Shown in pieces: positions 9,907 through 23,132 of a DNA stretch of 64,000 bases; position 1 is the first letter of the stretch, and every line of letters starts with the position of its first letter. The notes below the pieces were generated by a model. That model saw only the letters and a program-made list of their open reading frames with translations, had not been told where the DNA came from and did not search any database. This DNA is from Parasponia andersonii (Eukaryota > Streptophyta > Magnoliopsida > Rosales > Cannabaceae), in the NCBI GenBank assembly GCA_002914805.1, contig JXTB01000144.1:578721-642720 (forward strand), given 5' to 3'. The position numbers and the translations under genes were made by a program.

Positions 9907-11149
9907 AACACATAATCATATAAGACTTTGAAATTATACATGATAAATTCTCTTGTATATCGTTTGGCTAAAATTTTTCTTCTCCTTGTTACGATTCTAT
10001 CGAGACTATTTATACGTCAAGTTTCTTTTACAATTGACGAATATAGTGACTAAATTCTTTAGACAAAAGTTAATGAATATGCTTTCGATAATGCTATATA
10101 TATTCAACTGTATTGATTATCGTGTACATGTAGTAATCTATGATTGAGATTCTACATTTATTTATTTGTTTATTTATTTTTATTTTATGATTCCTTGAAA
10201 TTATATATATATATGTTATATTATATATATGCAACCTTCGAGAATACTTTCCGTCTATGAGTTATTTGTTATGGTTTCCGTGCACATATAACAAAGATAT
10301 AAATTTTTTGTCTTATATGTATAGCATATATTGAGTCAATGACTTTTGTCTTGATAATTAGGAGTATGACTTGTTTTGTTTCTTGAACCATGTGATTATA
10401 ATACGAATTGTGTGCATAAATGAAAGTAATTAACTCATGTTTTATATTTTATAGATTCATTATCTAAACAAATCATAAATCAACCTTGTTTCTTTTGCCC
10501 ATATTTAATCATTATTGGAAGAGAGAGAGAAGATAATACTTTCATGTTACCAGATTCGATTCTTATTTTCATATTTTTCAATTGTAATGATATTCAAAGC
10601 ATTTATGATTAATATTTTATATTCCAACCTAGTTCTCATAATGTTCATTATAAAGCTTGATTTAAAATTATTATGAGATGTTTATTTATGATTTTGGAAT
10701 GTGAATATTTTTTTTTATACTTGTTATATTTCTCAGTTACGAAATGTATAAGTGTAAGTGAGTGGTAGCCGCCAAAATAGCCCATTAATTGAAACTTATA
10801 TATTTTTCTCAGTTTTATTTTGGATGCTTGTTTGGATTGTGGCATATAATCACCTATCCCAAAGAAGGTAATTATGTGTTATAATTTGGAGAACATAGAG
10901 CTATTAATGAGAATGTTTTTTACGAACTTTTCTCCCAAAGGAGAATAGTTTTAAATTCTTTTTTTTTTTTTAAATTAAGTAGCTTGTTTGAGATTTTAAG
11001 GCTGTATATTGCATGCTCCATCCAAAGGTGAGTTTATAATATGCATTTTCAGGCTCTTGTGAGAATAATAACTTAATTATTTGGCTTATCTTTATATTCT
11101 TGATTTATAATTAAAGTTTAATATCACTGTCTATACAACTCCTTGTGCT

Positions 11150-12719
11150 TTAAATATTAATAATCAATCTTCGACCATTGAAACTCTGACTGGAACCAAC
11201 TACAAGAGATAGAAAAAGGACGTTGAAATCTCTCTTAGTTTGATAGCTAATGATATAGTTCTACATGAGGATGAACCTTCTAAGCCAATTGATACTAGTA
11301 CTACAAAACAAAAGAACAAAGCACAAAAAATGGGAAAAGGGCGAATCATTTAGGTCTCATGATTATGAAGAAGTCAGTTTCTGAGATAGTTATTAGTGCT
11401 ATACCAAAGACTCATAGTGCCAGACAGATTTTTATTGCTATAGGAGAGAAATATATGTAATCTGATAAGGCAGAAACTGAAAAGCTTTCAGATAGGTTGA
11501 TGGGGGATAAAATATGATAATGTAGGTGATGTAAGAGCCTATGTTATGAAAATGGTGGATATAGCTGCTAAGTTGATTGAGCTCAAAATCCTAATTATTG
11601 AATCTTTTCTTGTTCATCATGCTCTAAATTCACTTCTTCCACAATTTAGCCGACTTAAAGTTCTTATATAGCTCAAAAATACAAATGGGATATTAATGAA
11701 TTTATTACTATTTGAACCTAAGAGAAAAGGAACATTCTTTAGAAAACGGGCCAAAGTGTGAATTTAGTCAGTGATCCATAACCTAAGGAGCTCACTAGCC
11801 AAAAGAAATTCAAGCCTCGTAAGCATCATTATAGTAAAAATAAAAATAGTAGAAAGTATGGTGCCCCTAAACCCAATATCAAAAAAGACCTTAAGTACTG
11901 GTTTTGCAAGAAAGATAGCTATAGGAAACTCAATTGCTTTGGTTAAAAGTCTTAGTTAGAGAGGAAGAATAAGAGTGGAGGTATCCCTTTTACTTTAATT
12001 TGTCTTGAATCAAGTTTGATAGATGCTCCTTTAAATTCTTAGTAGTTTGACTTTGGAGCATCTATTCATGTTACTAATTCTTTGTAGGGGTCCAAGAGTA
12101 GATGAAAGCCAAGGGATTCTGAAAGCAACTTAATTATTGGATGTGGTACTCACATCTAAGTAGAATTTATATGAGTAGTTGAATTTATTTTGGAGACTAG
12201 TCATGTACTTATTTTAAGAGATGATGCTTATATACCTTATTTTAGACAGAATTTGATTTCTATTTCTAGAGTGGATAATGTTGGATATTCTTTTAATATT
12301 TCTAGTAGAAATTTGAAGTAAATTTATAATTCCAATATTCTTGGCAATGCTTCTTTATCTAATGGGTTATATAGATCGAGTTTTTCCTATATTACTACTT
12401 TGAATGTCGAGAATGTTGGTTAAAAAAGAGCACGTATTAAAGAAAATCTTGCACCCTATGGCATCGACATTTAGGCCATATTTCTAAAGAAACGATAGAA
12501 AGACTGATCAAAAGTAATATTCTTTCTTCTATTGATTTTGCACCTGTGTTGATTGTATAAGTGGAAAGCTAACCAAGACTAAACGAAAAGATGCTACTCG
12601 TAGTAATGAGCTATTAAAAGTCATATATACTGATATCACTGGTCTTTCAACCTCTACATTATGTGGAAATAAATACTTTGTCACCTTTATCGATGATTTT
12701 TTGCATTATGGATATATAT

Positions 12720-12755
<36 letters not shown>

Positions 12756-15166
12756 CTTATATCTGACAAATCTGATGCACTTGAAAAATTCAAGATTTTC
12801 AAGACCGAAGTTGAGAAATAGCGTGGAAAGGTTATAAAAGTTATAAAATCTGATCAAGGTAGTGAGTATTATGGAAAGCATGGATCAACTAGGTAATACA
12901 AGGGGCCATTCGCTAAATACTCAGGGGATTGTAGCATAGTTGCTCAATAAACCATGCCAGAATTTCCAGAGCAGAATGGAGTAGCTGAGAGACATAATTG
13001 TACTCTTAAGAATATGATTAGAACTATGATGAGATGGTATGATTTGCCTATTTCACTTTGGGGTAAAGCATTGAAAGCTGTCGTGTATATTTTGAATAGG
13101 GTTCCCAGTAAATCTGTATCTAAAACTCCTTCTGAGTTATGGGTCAGTAGAAAACTGAGTTTGATTTATTTTTATATTTGAGGTTGTCCAAATTAAGCAA
13201 GAATTTATAACCCTGTAGAAAGTAAATTAGACCCTAAAACTACTCGTTGCTTTTTCATTGGCTATCCAAAAAATGCTAAAGGTTACAGATTTTACCGCCT
13301 TAATTGTAGTACAACGATTGTTGAGGCTATTATTGCAAAATTTTTGGAGGATGATTTGGGTGATTATGCATGTTCTCATGTTAGAGATGTTACACTTGAA
13401 GAAGAGTGTGTTATTATTCCTGTTCCTATCATACAAGAAAGGGTTTTGCTCCAAACCCATCGATCAAAAGAGGTACAACAGAATCAGAATCCTATACCAC
13501 TACCCCAATAAGCTCAGCCTTATCCAGATATCCCTATAAGATGCTCTCAAAGAGATAGAAGACCTGCTTTATTAGATGAGTATATGGTATGTCTTGGTGA
13601 GCATGATTACGATATTAGTCATGTGGTAGATCCAATTTTATATAATCAAGCTATTTCTAGTCCTTATTCTAATAAATGGCTAGAAGTCATGAAAGATGAA
13701 ATGAAATCTATGGCACACAACAGTGTGTCGAAGCTCATAGAATCTCTTGAAGGAGTTAAACCTATCAGTTGTAAATGGGTCTACAAGACCAAGAAAGACT
13801 TTACAGGTAATGTAGAGAGATACAAAGTTTATAAAGCTAGATTGGTAGCTAAATGTTTCACACAAAAGAGAGGTATAGATTATAATGAAACATTTTCACT
13901 TGTGTCCTCTAAAGATTCATTCAGAATAATTATGGTGCTAGTGGCATATTTTGATTTAGAACTTCATCAAATGAATGTGAAAATAACTTTTCTAAATGGG
14001 AACTTGCAAGAAGAATTTTATATGCAACAACTAGATAGTTTTGTAGAAAGCAGGAAAGAACATTTAGTATGTAAGTTAAAGAAATCCATTTATGGTCTCA
14101 AGTAGGTCTCTAGACAATGGTACTTGAAATTTGATGAAGTTGTGACCTCACTTGATTTTGTTGAAAACAAAATAGATTAATGTATCTACCTTAAGGTCAG
14201 TGGAAGTAAGTTTATTTTTTTTGTCTTATATATTGATGATATCCTTCTTACTAGTAGTAATTTAAATATACTTCATGATACTAAACAATTACTTTCTGAG
14301 ACCTTTGATATGAAAGATCTTGGTGAAGCATCTTTTGTTCTCGGTATTGAGATTCACAGAGATAAATCACGTAATTTGTTGGGCCTTTCTCAAAAGGCAT
14401 ATATTGAGTATGTTCTTAAAAGATTTAATATACAAGGTTGCAAATCTGGAGAGGTTCTTGTCACTAAAAGGGATGTACTTAACACAAATAAATATTTAGC
14501 AAAAGAAGTACAAAGACAACACATGAAGGATGTGCCTTATGCTAGTACTGTGGGTAGTTTGATGTATACTTAGGTTTGTACCAGACCTAACATTATTTTT
14601 GTTATGAATATATGAAGAAGATTTTCTTCCAATCTCGGTGTAGAACATTGAGTGGTTGCGAAAAAGGTAATAAGATATCTGCAGCATACTAAAGATTTCA
14701 TGCTTATTTACCAAAAAAAAAAAAAGATCACCTTGAGATGATTGTGTATACAAACGCTGATTTCGTTGGGTATTCTGATGATCAGAAATCTACATCAGGA
14801 TATATTTTTATGTTGGCTGGTAGAGCAGTTTCTTTGAAAAGTGCAAAGCAAACTCTTGTGGCCTCATCTACTATACAGGCAGAATTTGTTGCTTGTTATG
14901 GAGTTGCAATTCAAGTTATATAGTTGAAGAATTTTATTTATGGGATTTTAATTGTTGATTCCATCGCTAGGCTAATCACTATTTACTATGGTAATAGTGC
15001 CTCAATTTTCTTTACAAAGAACAATAAAAGCTCTAGTAGTTCAAAGCATATAGAGATCAAGTATCTTGCGGTGAAAGATATAGTCAATAAAGGTGATATC
15101 ATTGTAGAGCACATTAATACTGGAGTTATGGTTGCAGATCCATTAACCAAAGGACTTAGGACTTAG
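11150..15166 (+). pseudogene. Copia gag-pol relic
   Basis: A gag N-terminal block with LTGTNYKR starts near 11190, and a damaged zinc-knuckle (FCKKDSYRKLNC) lies near 11900. Integrase follows, with HLGHISKETIERL near 12470, YFVTFIDDF near 12680, SDQGSEY near 12850 and [10 protein letters not shown] at 12970. Reverse transcriptase covers 13584-14575, with the block CKWVYKTK and, after a break, YIDDILLT near 14230. RNase H follows (STSGYIFMLAGRAVSLKS, then SSKHIEIKYLAV) to LTKGLRT at 15166. In-frame stops and frameshifts occur in every domain, so no functional product is possible. Inside integrase a TA microsatellite has expanded. Confidence 0.88.
12712..12755. repeat. (TA)n expansion inside the copia integrase region
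   Basis: The tract replaces the short TATATATAT that encodes the Tyr-Ile-Tyr of the conserved GYIYL block. The block continues after the tract with CTTATATCTGACAAATCTGA. Confidence 0.8.
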
Positions 15167-15806
15167 TTAGTGAAAGTCTTTATTCTATTTAGTTTATTAC
15201 TTGCAGCTTAATTTTGTAATGAACTTGATAAATGCATTATTTATAGATCCATGTTATTATGTTATTATTATTATTATTACTGCAGTTATTGTTATGCCTT
15301 TGATTATGCGCGTGTTTGTTTTATTGGCATATGAGTTTATAAAATTATGACGTCATTGTGTACTTTTGAGCAGTTGTGCTTGTACTTCCTTTAGGAAATG
15401 TTTTCTTGTCACTTTTGGAGACATCCTGTTTTAATTTCCATGCTAATTGATGTTCAAAGGACATAGGCTATGCACATTGACTACTTATAGGAGTATCCAA
15501 TTTCGCTTTCATGTTAGTGTTATTGTCTATACTTTACGTTCATATCATAGTGATCATGTCAATATAGTTTCTAAGATTATAACCATAGTACGAATTTATG
15601 TGATAAATAACATAATGGTAGCTATGATTTGATATTAGTAGTTATGTTGGACGGATCATGTTTAAGAGGTATTTTTCAGTTAAGCTATGTATTTTTTGAA
15701 GTGGCCACAATTTTTTTTTGTTTTATTTGTACATTTCGAGAATCATTTTCTAAAATTGTTTTTCAAAAACTTAAAACTACCAATCAATGTTGCACAAGTG
15801 GGAGAA

Positions 15807-16269
15807 TGTTACAATTTATCTATTTGTGCAATCATTAATTGAGTTTTTTTGTTTTGTCAAAAACAGATTGGACTATACCTTAACTAATACCTGAAAGCCT
15901 AGTTTATTATTTGTACTCGTAAGTAAGAATTGGACTTGGTAGACCTCTTAGGCTTTGGATTAATTAGTAATATGGTGTTTTAGTGTAGGTATTTTTGGAT
16001 TTCTTAATGGGTGAAACCTCTATATAAGGGTAATTATAAGCAAAGTCCCCTCATGTTTCTGAATAACCTAGACATGCTTGCTCCATTGCTAGCAATTTTG
16101 AAAAGTTTGAAGAAGGTTAAGGGAGATTTAAACTTAATATATACTGTGTACAAAGTTATTCAAGATTTTTGCTGTCCTAATCTCCACTCATGAATTCGAG
16201 AGGTATTTAGTTATTAATTCCGTAATTTGCGTTCTATTGATACGTGAATTAAAGTAAATTTTTCTAAGA
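15807..16269 (+). repeat. 3' LTR of copia element
   Basis: It starts TGTTACAATTTATC directly after the purine tract GTGGGAGAA. The exact right end (TTTCTAAGA) is uncertain by a few bases, because the terminal CA is lost. Confidence 0.78.
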
Positions 16270-18420
16270 TTCATTGTCATAGATAGGATGTCACAGCCAT
16301 CTTATGTACTATGTAACAGTTTCCCTTTTGGGGCCAATCATATCAAATGTGGTATCCTAATAAGGTTTCATCAGAATTAGTAGTTGGATCAACATAGATT
16401 TAATAAAAGCACTGGTAAATCCATTTCGCTTGGCCTGTGTTCTCGGGAAATTAAAAATGAAAGAAAGGTATGCATACACAACGGAAAACTGTCTATATCC
16501 CTTATTTGTAACTCCCTGGACCCTTGTTAAAATATAGGGTGTAGAAACTTAACTTGAGGTTTTTCTATTGCTTTATAACTGCAGAGGATCGGATAAGTAA
16601 GTTAGATGGAGATGTTGCTTTTAAGGTAATCACAAGCTATCTATCATCATTTGTTGGAGGATCGATCATACACAAACATGATGAGAGATAAAAATACAGA
16701 AAAAAAAACAAGTGGAAAAGTTGACATTCTTTTCTTGCAATTTGATTTTGTTCAGGAAATTCATTTAAAATTCATAAGTATCAGTCTCCAAATAGGTTGA
16801 GTATACTTGGGATTATCATAATAATTCATAAACCATAACGTGTGTATTTATTTTTGAAGGAAGCGTGCATAGTTATTTCTTGAAGACCCAAAAAAAGAAA
16901 GCAATATAAAATATCAAATTGCCCGATTATCTCTCACTAAATTAGCCTCTCCTAGATAGACATAGCTCATACGACTGCCAAGAGTTATTACAGTAAATGT
17001 TCCTTTTTAGCTTCAATTTAATGAATGTTACGGACAAATGACAATTGTTGTAATGAAGTCTCAAAGTCGGCCATTTTGTTAAAAGCCCGTATAATAGTGC
17101 ACCGGACTCTATATTTTGCTATTTATTTAAGATTAATTTGAATATAATTGTTGCCAATTTCAACTCCAAAATTTAATGCATTTTGATTTATTCTTCAAAG
17201 CATCAGTTTGATCAACTCATAGACTATCTAAAACGGGCAATTGTCCTTTTTCACAAATCACAATCAATGAAATGACACATAAAATTTATTAAATCCATGA
17301 ATATTAGAAAACAAGGAGATCCAGTCTGTTACGAATAAGGATTAGACTTTCATGTTCCATTAGATCACATAAGCAATGGGCAATAGTTTACTTAGATATA
17401 AAGCGAGAATGAGCTGGTCTTCTAATTTTTAAAACGACTGACTTACTTAAGACTTAGACATTGTCCTTGTTTGCTGCATTGTTCTATATATACTCTGCAT
17501 CATATTGTTATAAACTAAGTCAAAGTCACAAATTTTTGGATGGAACCCACATTTGCTTTTTTATAGATTACGAATACTGTTAATGATGATATATGTTATC
17601 TCCAAAATTTGATACAAAGCTATGTGAGTGGCCTTCTTTAATGGATAAATTATAATTTACATAAATAGTTTTAGAAAAATGTTTTGTACCGTTTATAGTT
17701 AAAGAGTTATGAAAATTCACAATTGAAATTTAATGACTCAAATGTATGACGTTGTCCCAATTTTCAAATTATTTCGTCTAACCTCACAATATTACTACCA
17801 AATACGATGGTAGTAAGTAGGTGTCAAATAAAATTCTAGCAAAAAATTAGTGCTTGATGAGGAAAAAAGGGCGAAGGAACATTGCTCTTTCAATAATCAC
17901 AACTTGACCTCTATGCCATCTTGAATTCTTGATTTTGATTGTCCATTTAAAAAGGACTAACGTTCTCACCCACATTATCCTCTGTTAAATCATTAAACGA
18001 TTGATTCATATACAAATAGCCAAATTGAGCGGTAAATTGGTCTAAAATTTTTAAGAATGTTCGAATGTTATGTAGAATGTAATTTAAATTTCGAACGTAC
18101 ATAAAGAAAAAAAAATCGGACACAAATATGGTAAAGCACGTACAATAATAATTTATTTCTAACTTTATTTGTGACCAATCATGTTTTAGGAATCTCCATA
18201 ATTTTCCTTAGCCATTTCCACCGTTGTCCAATCCATACCTATATGACAGTTGTACCTTAATAAGGGCATTTGACAGGGAGACCCCTTTGACGATGAATAG
18301 GATGCCAGCTCAGAGGGCTAGAGCCGCTATCCCCTACACTCGACTTCAGTTAACTTTCCTTGCATAAAAAACGCAATTACCAGGTGGCATCATTTTATTA
18401 GTTGAAATTTGATTCATTTT
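16270..18420. other. Intergenic DNA upstream of RABE1, no gene seen
   Basis: No ORF, repeat pair or RNA gene was recognised. The last few hundred bases must include the RABE1 promoter, but no single convincing TATA box was found. Confidence 0.5.
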
Positions 18421-18429
18421 TTGGCGAGA

Positions 18430-18879
18430 AATAGGTACTTTGATTTGGCGTAGTCTCTCTCCTCTCTCGGTCTCTCTCTCTCTCTCCTTTGGGTGCAGTT
18501 GCTAGCGTGCGCAGGGGAGAGATCGGCGCACGGGAAGGAAAGATTCGGAGGAGTGCGCACTGCGCCAACCGCGCACCATAGTCGGAGGAGGAGGAGCTTC
18601 GTAGGCGTCTGTGACTGTGAATCGCACAAGGTTTTTCGATTTCTTATTTCTCAAACCTTGATATTTAATATTTTCTCTCTCTAGAAATCTCTCTTTCTTC
18701 CTCTGGGTTTCCGATCTGGTATTTGATAATCTATGCTTTCGTATTTTAATTATTATTATTGTTTTCCTTAATTTTTGTGAATTTAGATTTAATGTATGAT
18801 TATTTTTGTATTAATATGCAGAGAGGTATATAAATATTATTTGGCGGTGATTAATTGAGAAAATTATTAGATTTGAGCA
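18430..18879 (+). promoter_or_regulatory. RABE1 5' leader region with pyrimidine tract and likely leader intron
   Basis: A TC-rich tract at 18452-18488 resembles the pyrimidine patch common near plant transcription starts. A probable leader intron begins at GTATTTGATAA (18719) and ends at TATGCAG (18821), leaving about 58 bases of leader before the ATG. The boundaries are read from consensus only. Confidence 0.5.
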
Positions 18880-21800
18880 ATGGCTGCTCCACCAGCTAGG
18901 GCTCGTGCCGATTACGATTGCCTTATCAAGCTCCTGTTGATCGGGGACAGCGGTACGTTTTTATATAACTTTCTCTTTCATTTTTCTCGCTCAGTTTCTC
19001 GAGAAACAAACAGAGCGTGATTTGTCTATGTCACATATGTGAGTTTTTGCTAAAATCTCAGCATTTTTGTTTGAGAATCGAGATCGAGAGAGGATGGTTT
19101 TGTTTGTGGTGTTTCTTTTATTTGTTGAGATTTTATCGAATAAAGAACAGGATTTGATTATAAATTTTTTGGTTTGGTTGAGTTTCGTTTAGTTTAGGAT
19201 TTCCGTTGCATTAGCCTAATATATGAGATCGGTTGAAATAGTTGTTTTGAGCCTCTAAATCTGAGGCTGTTTACTAATCTAGTTTGTTCTTGTGCGCGCC
19301 TTAATTTTGATGCATCATTTGTCAAGTTCAACTTTTTTGATGACTGAGTTCTATGCCTCTTTACCTATCAAATTAGGGCTCAATACTTGTTTCAAAAGAT
19401 TCTATTCTTTAACAGCAATAATAATTGATTACTATATTAATATTATTAGTATAGTATTAATTATGCTATATTATGACCCGTAGATTACGGAAATCACATT
19501 AGAACAGGGTTCTTTTTTTTTTTTTTTGGATATAGGTTTTGTGTGTTGACTGTGACTGGGTCTTTAATGTACTAGCTAGGCCTCTATTATTGTAGACGAC
19601 AATGTGTTTTATTATATACTCTGGTAGACTGGTAGTGGGGTCAGAATTGTGAATTTGTGATATATTACACCTTTTGAGTGTTTGTCATTTTTCTGTTTCT
19701 GTTTTTAAGTACTTGATGTTTGGTATCATATACTTTTTCACGGACAAGAAATATTTAGCAGCTTTCTTTTTCGGTTGTTTCCCCATGGATTTACGTGACG
19801 TTCTAGTTTAATAAGTATAATTGGTTTAAAAAGTGGTCTTGTTGGTCTGCATATTTGCATACGCAATTAGGTATTGAGGTAACAAAAACAAACCGCCTAT
19901 AGAGATGCTAGAACTGTCATTTAAGATTGTGGGAATTAAGGTTCCTCCTCTTCCTGCCCCTTCCCTGTATTATAAAATCATATTATATCAATTAAGGTTC
20001 AGACTCTTATGTGCTTTCGGCATACTTAATCCACCTAATTTTATTTTAGTTATTTCCCTAGAATGTTGTAATTCTTTCTTGTAAATTGTGTATTGAGTAC
20101 TTTCAAGCTCTTGCAAATTACTAGAAATAAATCCTGCATGGGCAAGTGCTAAACCATAGTATGTATAGTTCTTTTGTTTTATCCATTGCCGTTGAATACT
20201 GCTGTTTTCATTTGGCATATATGTTAGAGGGAGCAACATTACTGCTCATCTGTAATCAATTTTGATGTCAATTTCGGTTGAGATATGTAATTAGGTTATA
20301 AAGAGTTAAAGTAGATGGATGGTTTCTTTGTTTTATTTTGTTTTCTTTCTTAGCTCCGATCCTTCTAGAATAGTCTTTTAAGTTTAATTTATTATTCTAC
20401 ATACTTTTGAGTTATAGTTCAAATAGTTGGGTGGGTTAGTGTTTGCCAGTGGGTTCAAGTTTCTGTAGATGTATCTTATTAAAAAGTATATATAACTTCT
20501 TAGAACACATTTTGTACCTTCTGGACACTCTGGAAAAAATGTTAACCTTGATGGTTAAGTATGGTATTGTAGTTGTTACATATGAAGTGCTTGAAGGTTT
20601 TATGATTTTTCTTTCTAACAAAATTAAGTGGAGAATTGATTTTATGGTTAAACTACTGCGCTATGTAACCATTGAGTGTTTAATTATTCTAGCGTTAAAT
20701 CAAATTGTACATGTAAAGTATACTTTTCAGTTTCTGGCCATATTATACTTGTTTAGAATTTGGTGTTTCACTAAATTGTATAAAAATCGTAGAAACATGC
20801 AATCTTTATCCACTTTTAATGCTAGCAATGCATGCTGTATGAGGTAAGAATCCAAATACAAATTCAACATCTTGTTTGAAAGTTTAAGGTTCGATATAAA
20901 CTATTTTGTATGTATTATGTAGGCTTTCAGGAGCGAGAGTTTTTGAATCATTTATGGTCTTTTTTCAGTTAGGTAATTTATTTAGTGTTTTGCCATTCTT
21001 TTTTAATACTGTCTACCTTTTCAGGTGTTGGTAAGAGTTGCCTGCTTTTGCGTTTCTCTGATGGTTCCTTCACCACCAGTTTCATCACAACCATTGGGTA
21101 TATGTCCCCACAGTTTTGAGTTAGCANCCGCACTATCACAACTGGTAAGTATCTTTATCTTTTAACGGTAACTTGAATTTTGACTTAAGGTGGATGGATA
21201 CTGGTTGCATATTACAGCGGTGGGATGGAATAAGGATGTATTATTGTTCACCTTGGACATTATTGGGTTTTGATATGCATTTGAAACATCCCAAAAAATA
21301 TAAGCTTACAAGCAAACGGGTTTACCATAAGAAATGGTGGTAGAAAAGGGATCACCAACTCTTGGGATAGGATGTGGAGGTTCTGTGAGGATTGCACGGC
21401 TTAGATGGTGGTGACTTTTGAACATATTAATGGTACTAGGAGCCCTGAGGAGAGTAAACATGACCTCAATAGGACAATTAAATTGGCCAAATTGCCCAGA
21501 GATATCGAAAAAGAGAGATAGAGAGCCTTTATTTCTAGTGTCTATGAGCAGCAGGTCTCTGGATCTAGTTTGACAAGTCAAGGAAGTTGATTGCACATTG
21601 GCCTGCAGATATCCTAAGGGGTGATGGAACCCTAAAATTCTTACATTTCCCTGAAGCATCAGACTTGGCTTTGGAGTAGGTCCAGCAGCTTCTTGTTACA
21701 GGTGGCTCATGGCTGGGCAATTTCTTCACATTCTTCGGTGGCTGGTCTTGTGACTTGATATTTACTAGCTAGTAGTTGCTGAGTCAGGTAGTATCTACTA

Positions 21801-23132
21801 ATGGTGCATCACATTAACATGGTAGGTGGCTAGGTAGTATGTCAGTCCTACTCTCGAGAGGCATGGGTAGTATGTCAATCCTACTCTCGAGAGGAGGAGG
21901 GTAGCTTCTTTTCTGGAAGAAGAAAAAACCTGGTTTGTCATGCAACCTTAGCCCATGTCTATTTATAGGACTCTCAGTGTCATATTGTCTTCTTCTACTT
22001 TTTCTTTTCATCAACATCCTGAATCCCATGGTAAAAGCTTGTTGACATATTCTTTCAATTTTTTCTCTAGGAACTAGGAAGTTTGATGCTGTAGCCTTGT
22101 ATTGATCCCAACCCACTCTCTGTTTCTCCTCCTTTTTTTGCTGCTGCATCTGTCTGTTATATATCGATTCTTTGGTTCAATCAGAGTTTCTTTTTAACTA
22201 ATTTTTCCTTCTTTTCAGCTTACTACCGTGGAGCCATGGGGATACTGCTGGTCTATGATGTAACTGATGAATCATCTTTCAATAGTAATCCTCTCTTCCC
22301 TTATTATAGCTGCGTTTTCTTCAGGGTCATCCATCCATCTTCTTTTTACTCTGACATGGTCCCCCCCCTCTCTCTTCATTGTTTGTGTCAGTTTGACCAC
22401 TTTATAAATTTCCCTTTGAGGTGGATGGTTGTACTGAATTCATCAAGAGTTGTATTCCTTCATTAAGAATCTCTTGGTTTCCATAGGTTTTTATACTTGC
22501 TAATATTTGCTTCTAACTAATTCAGATATTAGGAATTGGATTCGCAACATTGAACAACATGCTTCAGATAATGTTAACAAGATACTGGTAGGGAACAAGG
22601 CTGATATGGATGAAAGTAAAAGGGTAGGCTACTATTAAATGTGTTTTGAATCATCATTTGAAGTTTAATTTGTGTTTTTGTCATTATTTGATCTTATTCC
22701 ACATAATTTTCTAGGCTGTGCCAACTGCTAAGGGCCAAGCACTTGCGGATGAATATGGTATAAAGTTCTTTGAAACTGTAAGTAAGCTGTAGAGCTTGTG
22801 GAAATCGGTTCAGCAATTCTGGGTGTATACTTAATGAGTGATACTTGGTATTGCAGAGTGCCAAAACCAATCTTAACGTGGAGCAAGTTTTCTTTTCTAT
22901 AGCAAGAGATATAAAGCAAAGGCTTGCCGATACCGACTCCAAAGCCGAGGTGTGTTTCATTTCTCTGGCCTTGTGGTCAGAGTAGAGAATTTCTGTTGGA
23001 CATTATTATTGGTTTTAGTCTATTGAACCTGTTTTTGCCTTGTTTGTGTTATCACAGCCCACGACGATCAGGATCAATCCACCAGAACTGGGGCCAGGAC
23101 CGGTAACAAAACCGGCTTGCTGTGGTTCTTAA
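18880..23132 (+). CDS. RABE1: RABE1/Rab8-class small GTPase (spliced; one exon region missing)
   Basis: Exons seen: 18880-18952, 21025-21097, 21128-21144 (tail only), 22219-22284, 22526-22623, 22715-22777, 22857-22949 and 23058-23132, all with GT/AG borders and consistent phase. The protein starts [19 protein letters not shown], has the P-loop GDSGVGKS, then [14 protein letters not shown], the NKAD guanine-specificity box and ETSAK, and ends KPACCGS, a double-cysteine geranylgeranylation tail. Plant RABE1 proteins (about 216 aa) direct Golgi-to-plasma-membrane secretion. The residues after TTIG up to RTITT (about 28, including the effector region and the G3 box WDTAGQ) are absent; the gap coincides with the only N, at 21127. 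Every other exon is intact, so an assembly gap is likelier than a broken gene. The 3' neighbour is convergent. Confidence 0.93.
21127..21127. other. Single N marking a probable collapsed gap
   Basis: The only ambiguous base noted in the window lies exactly where an intron end and most of an exon of RABE1 should be. The bases right after it (CCGCACTATCACAACTG, then GTAAGT) are the last 17 bases of that exon with its donor. Confidence 0.8.
21205..22150 (-). other. Unclassified inserted-looking block in a RABE1 intron
   Basis: This intron is about 1.07 kb and most of it is less AT-rich than the other introns. On the minus strand there is a TATA-like CCTATAAATAG (near 21960), followed by two copies of a 30-bp unit containing the palindrome CTCTCGAGAG (21850-21900), and a 117-codon open frame (21306-21659) with no recognised family. 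It could be a non-autonomous LTR element or a gene fragment. No terminal repeat or target duplication was found, so the call is weak. Confidence 0.3.

Larger units (their letters stand above)
9384..16269 (+). mobile_element. Decayed Ty1-copia LTR retrotransposon
   Basis: Two diverged LTRs (9384-9890 and 15807-16269) bracket a 5.9-kb interior. A degenerate initiator-tRNA-Met-type primer site follows the left LTR, and a purine tract (GTGGGAGAA) precedes the right one. The interior keeps the copia order gag, integrase, reverse transcriptase, RNase H, all on the plus strand and riddled with stops and frameshifts. The LTRs differ at many positions plus indels, so the insertion is old. No clear target duplication remains. 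The length of 6.9 kb is a little above that of a typical copia element. Confidence 0.88.

Noticed and set aside
20443-20847. 134-codon open frame
   Set aside because: It lies wholly in the first coding-region intron of RABE1 and shows no domain features.
21097-21145. RABE1 as a true pseudogene
   Set aside because: All other exons, splice sites and the prenylation tail are intact, and the missing part coincides with the N.
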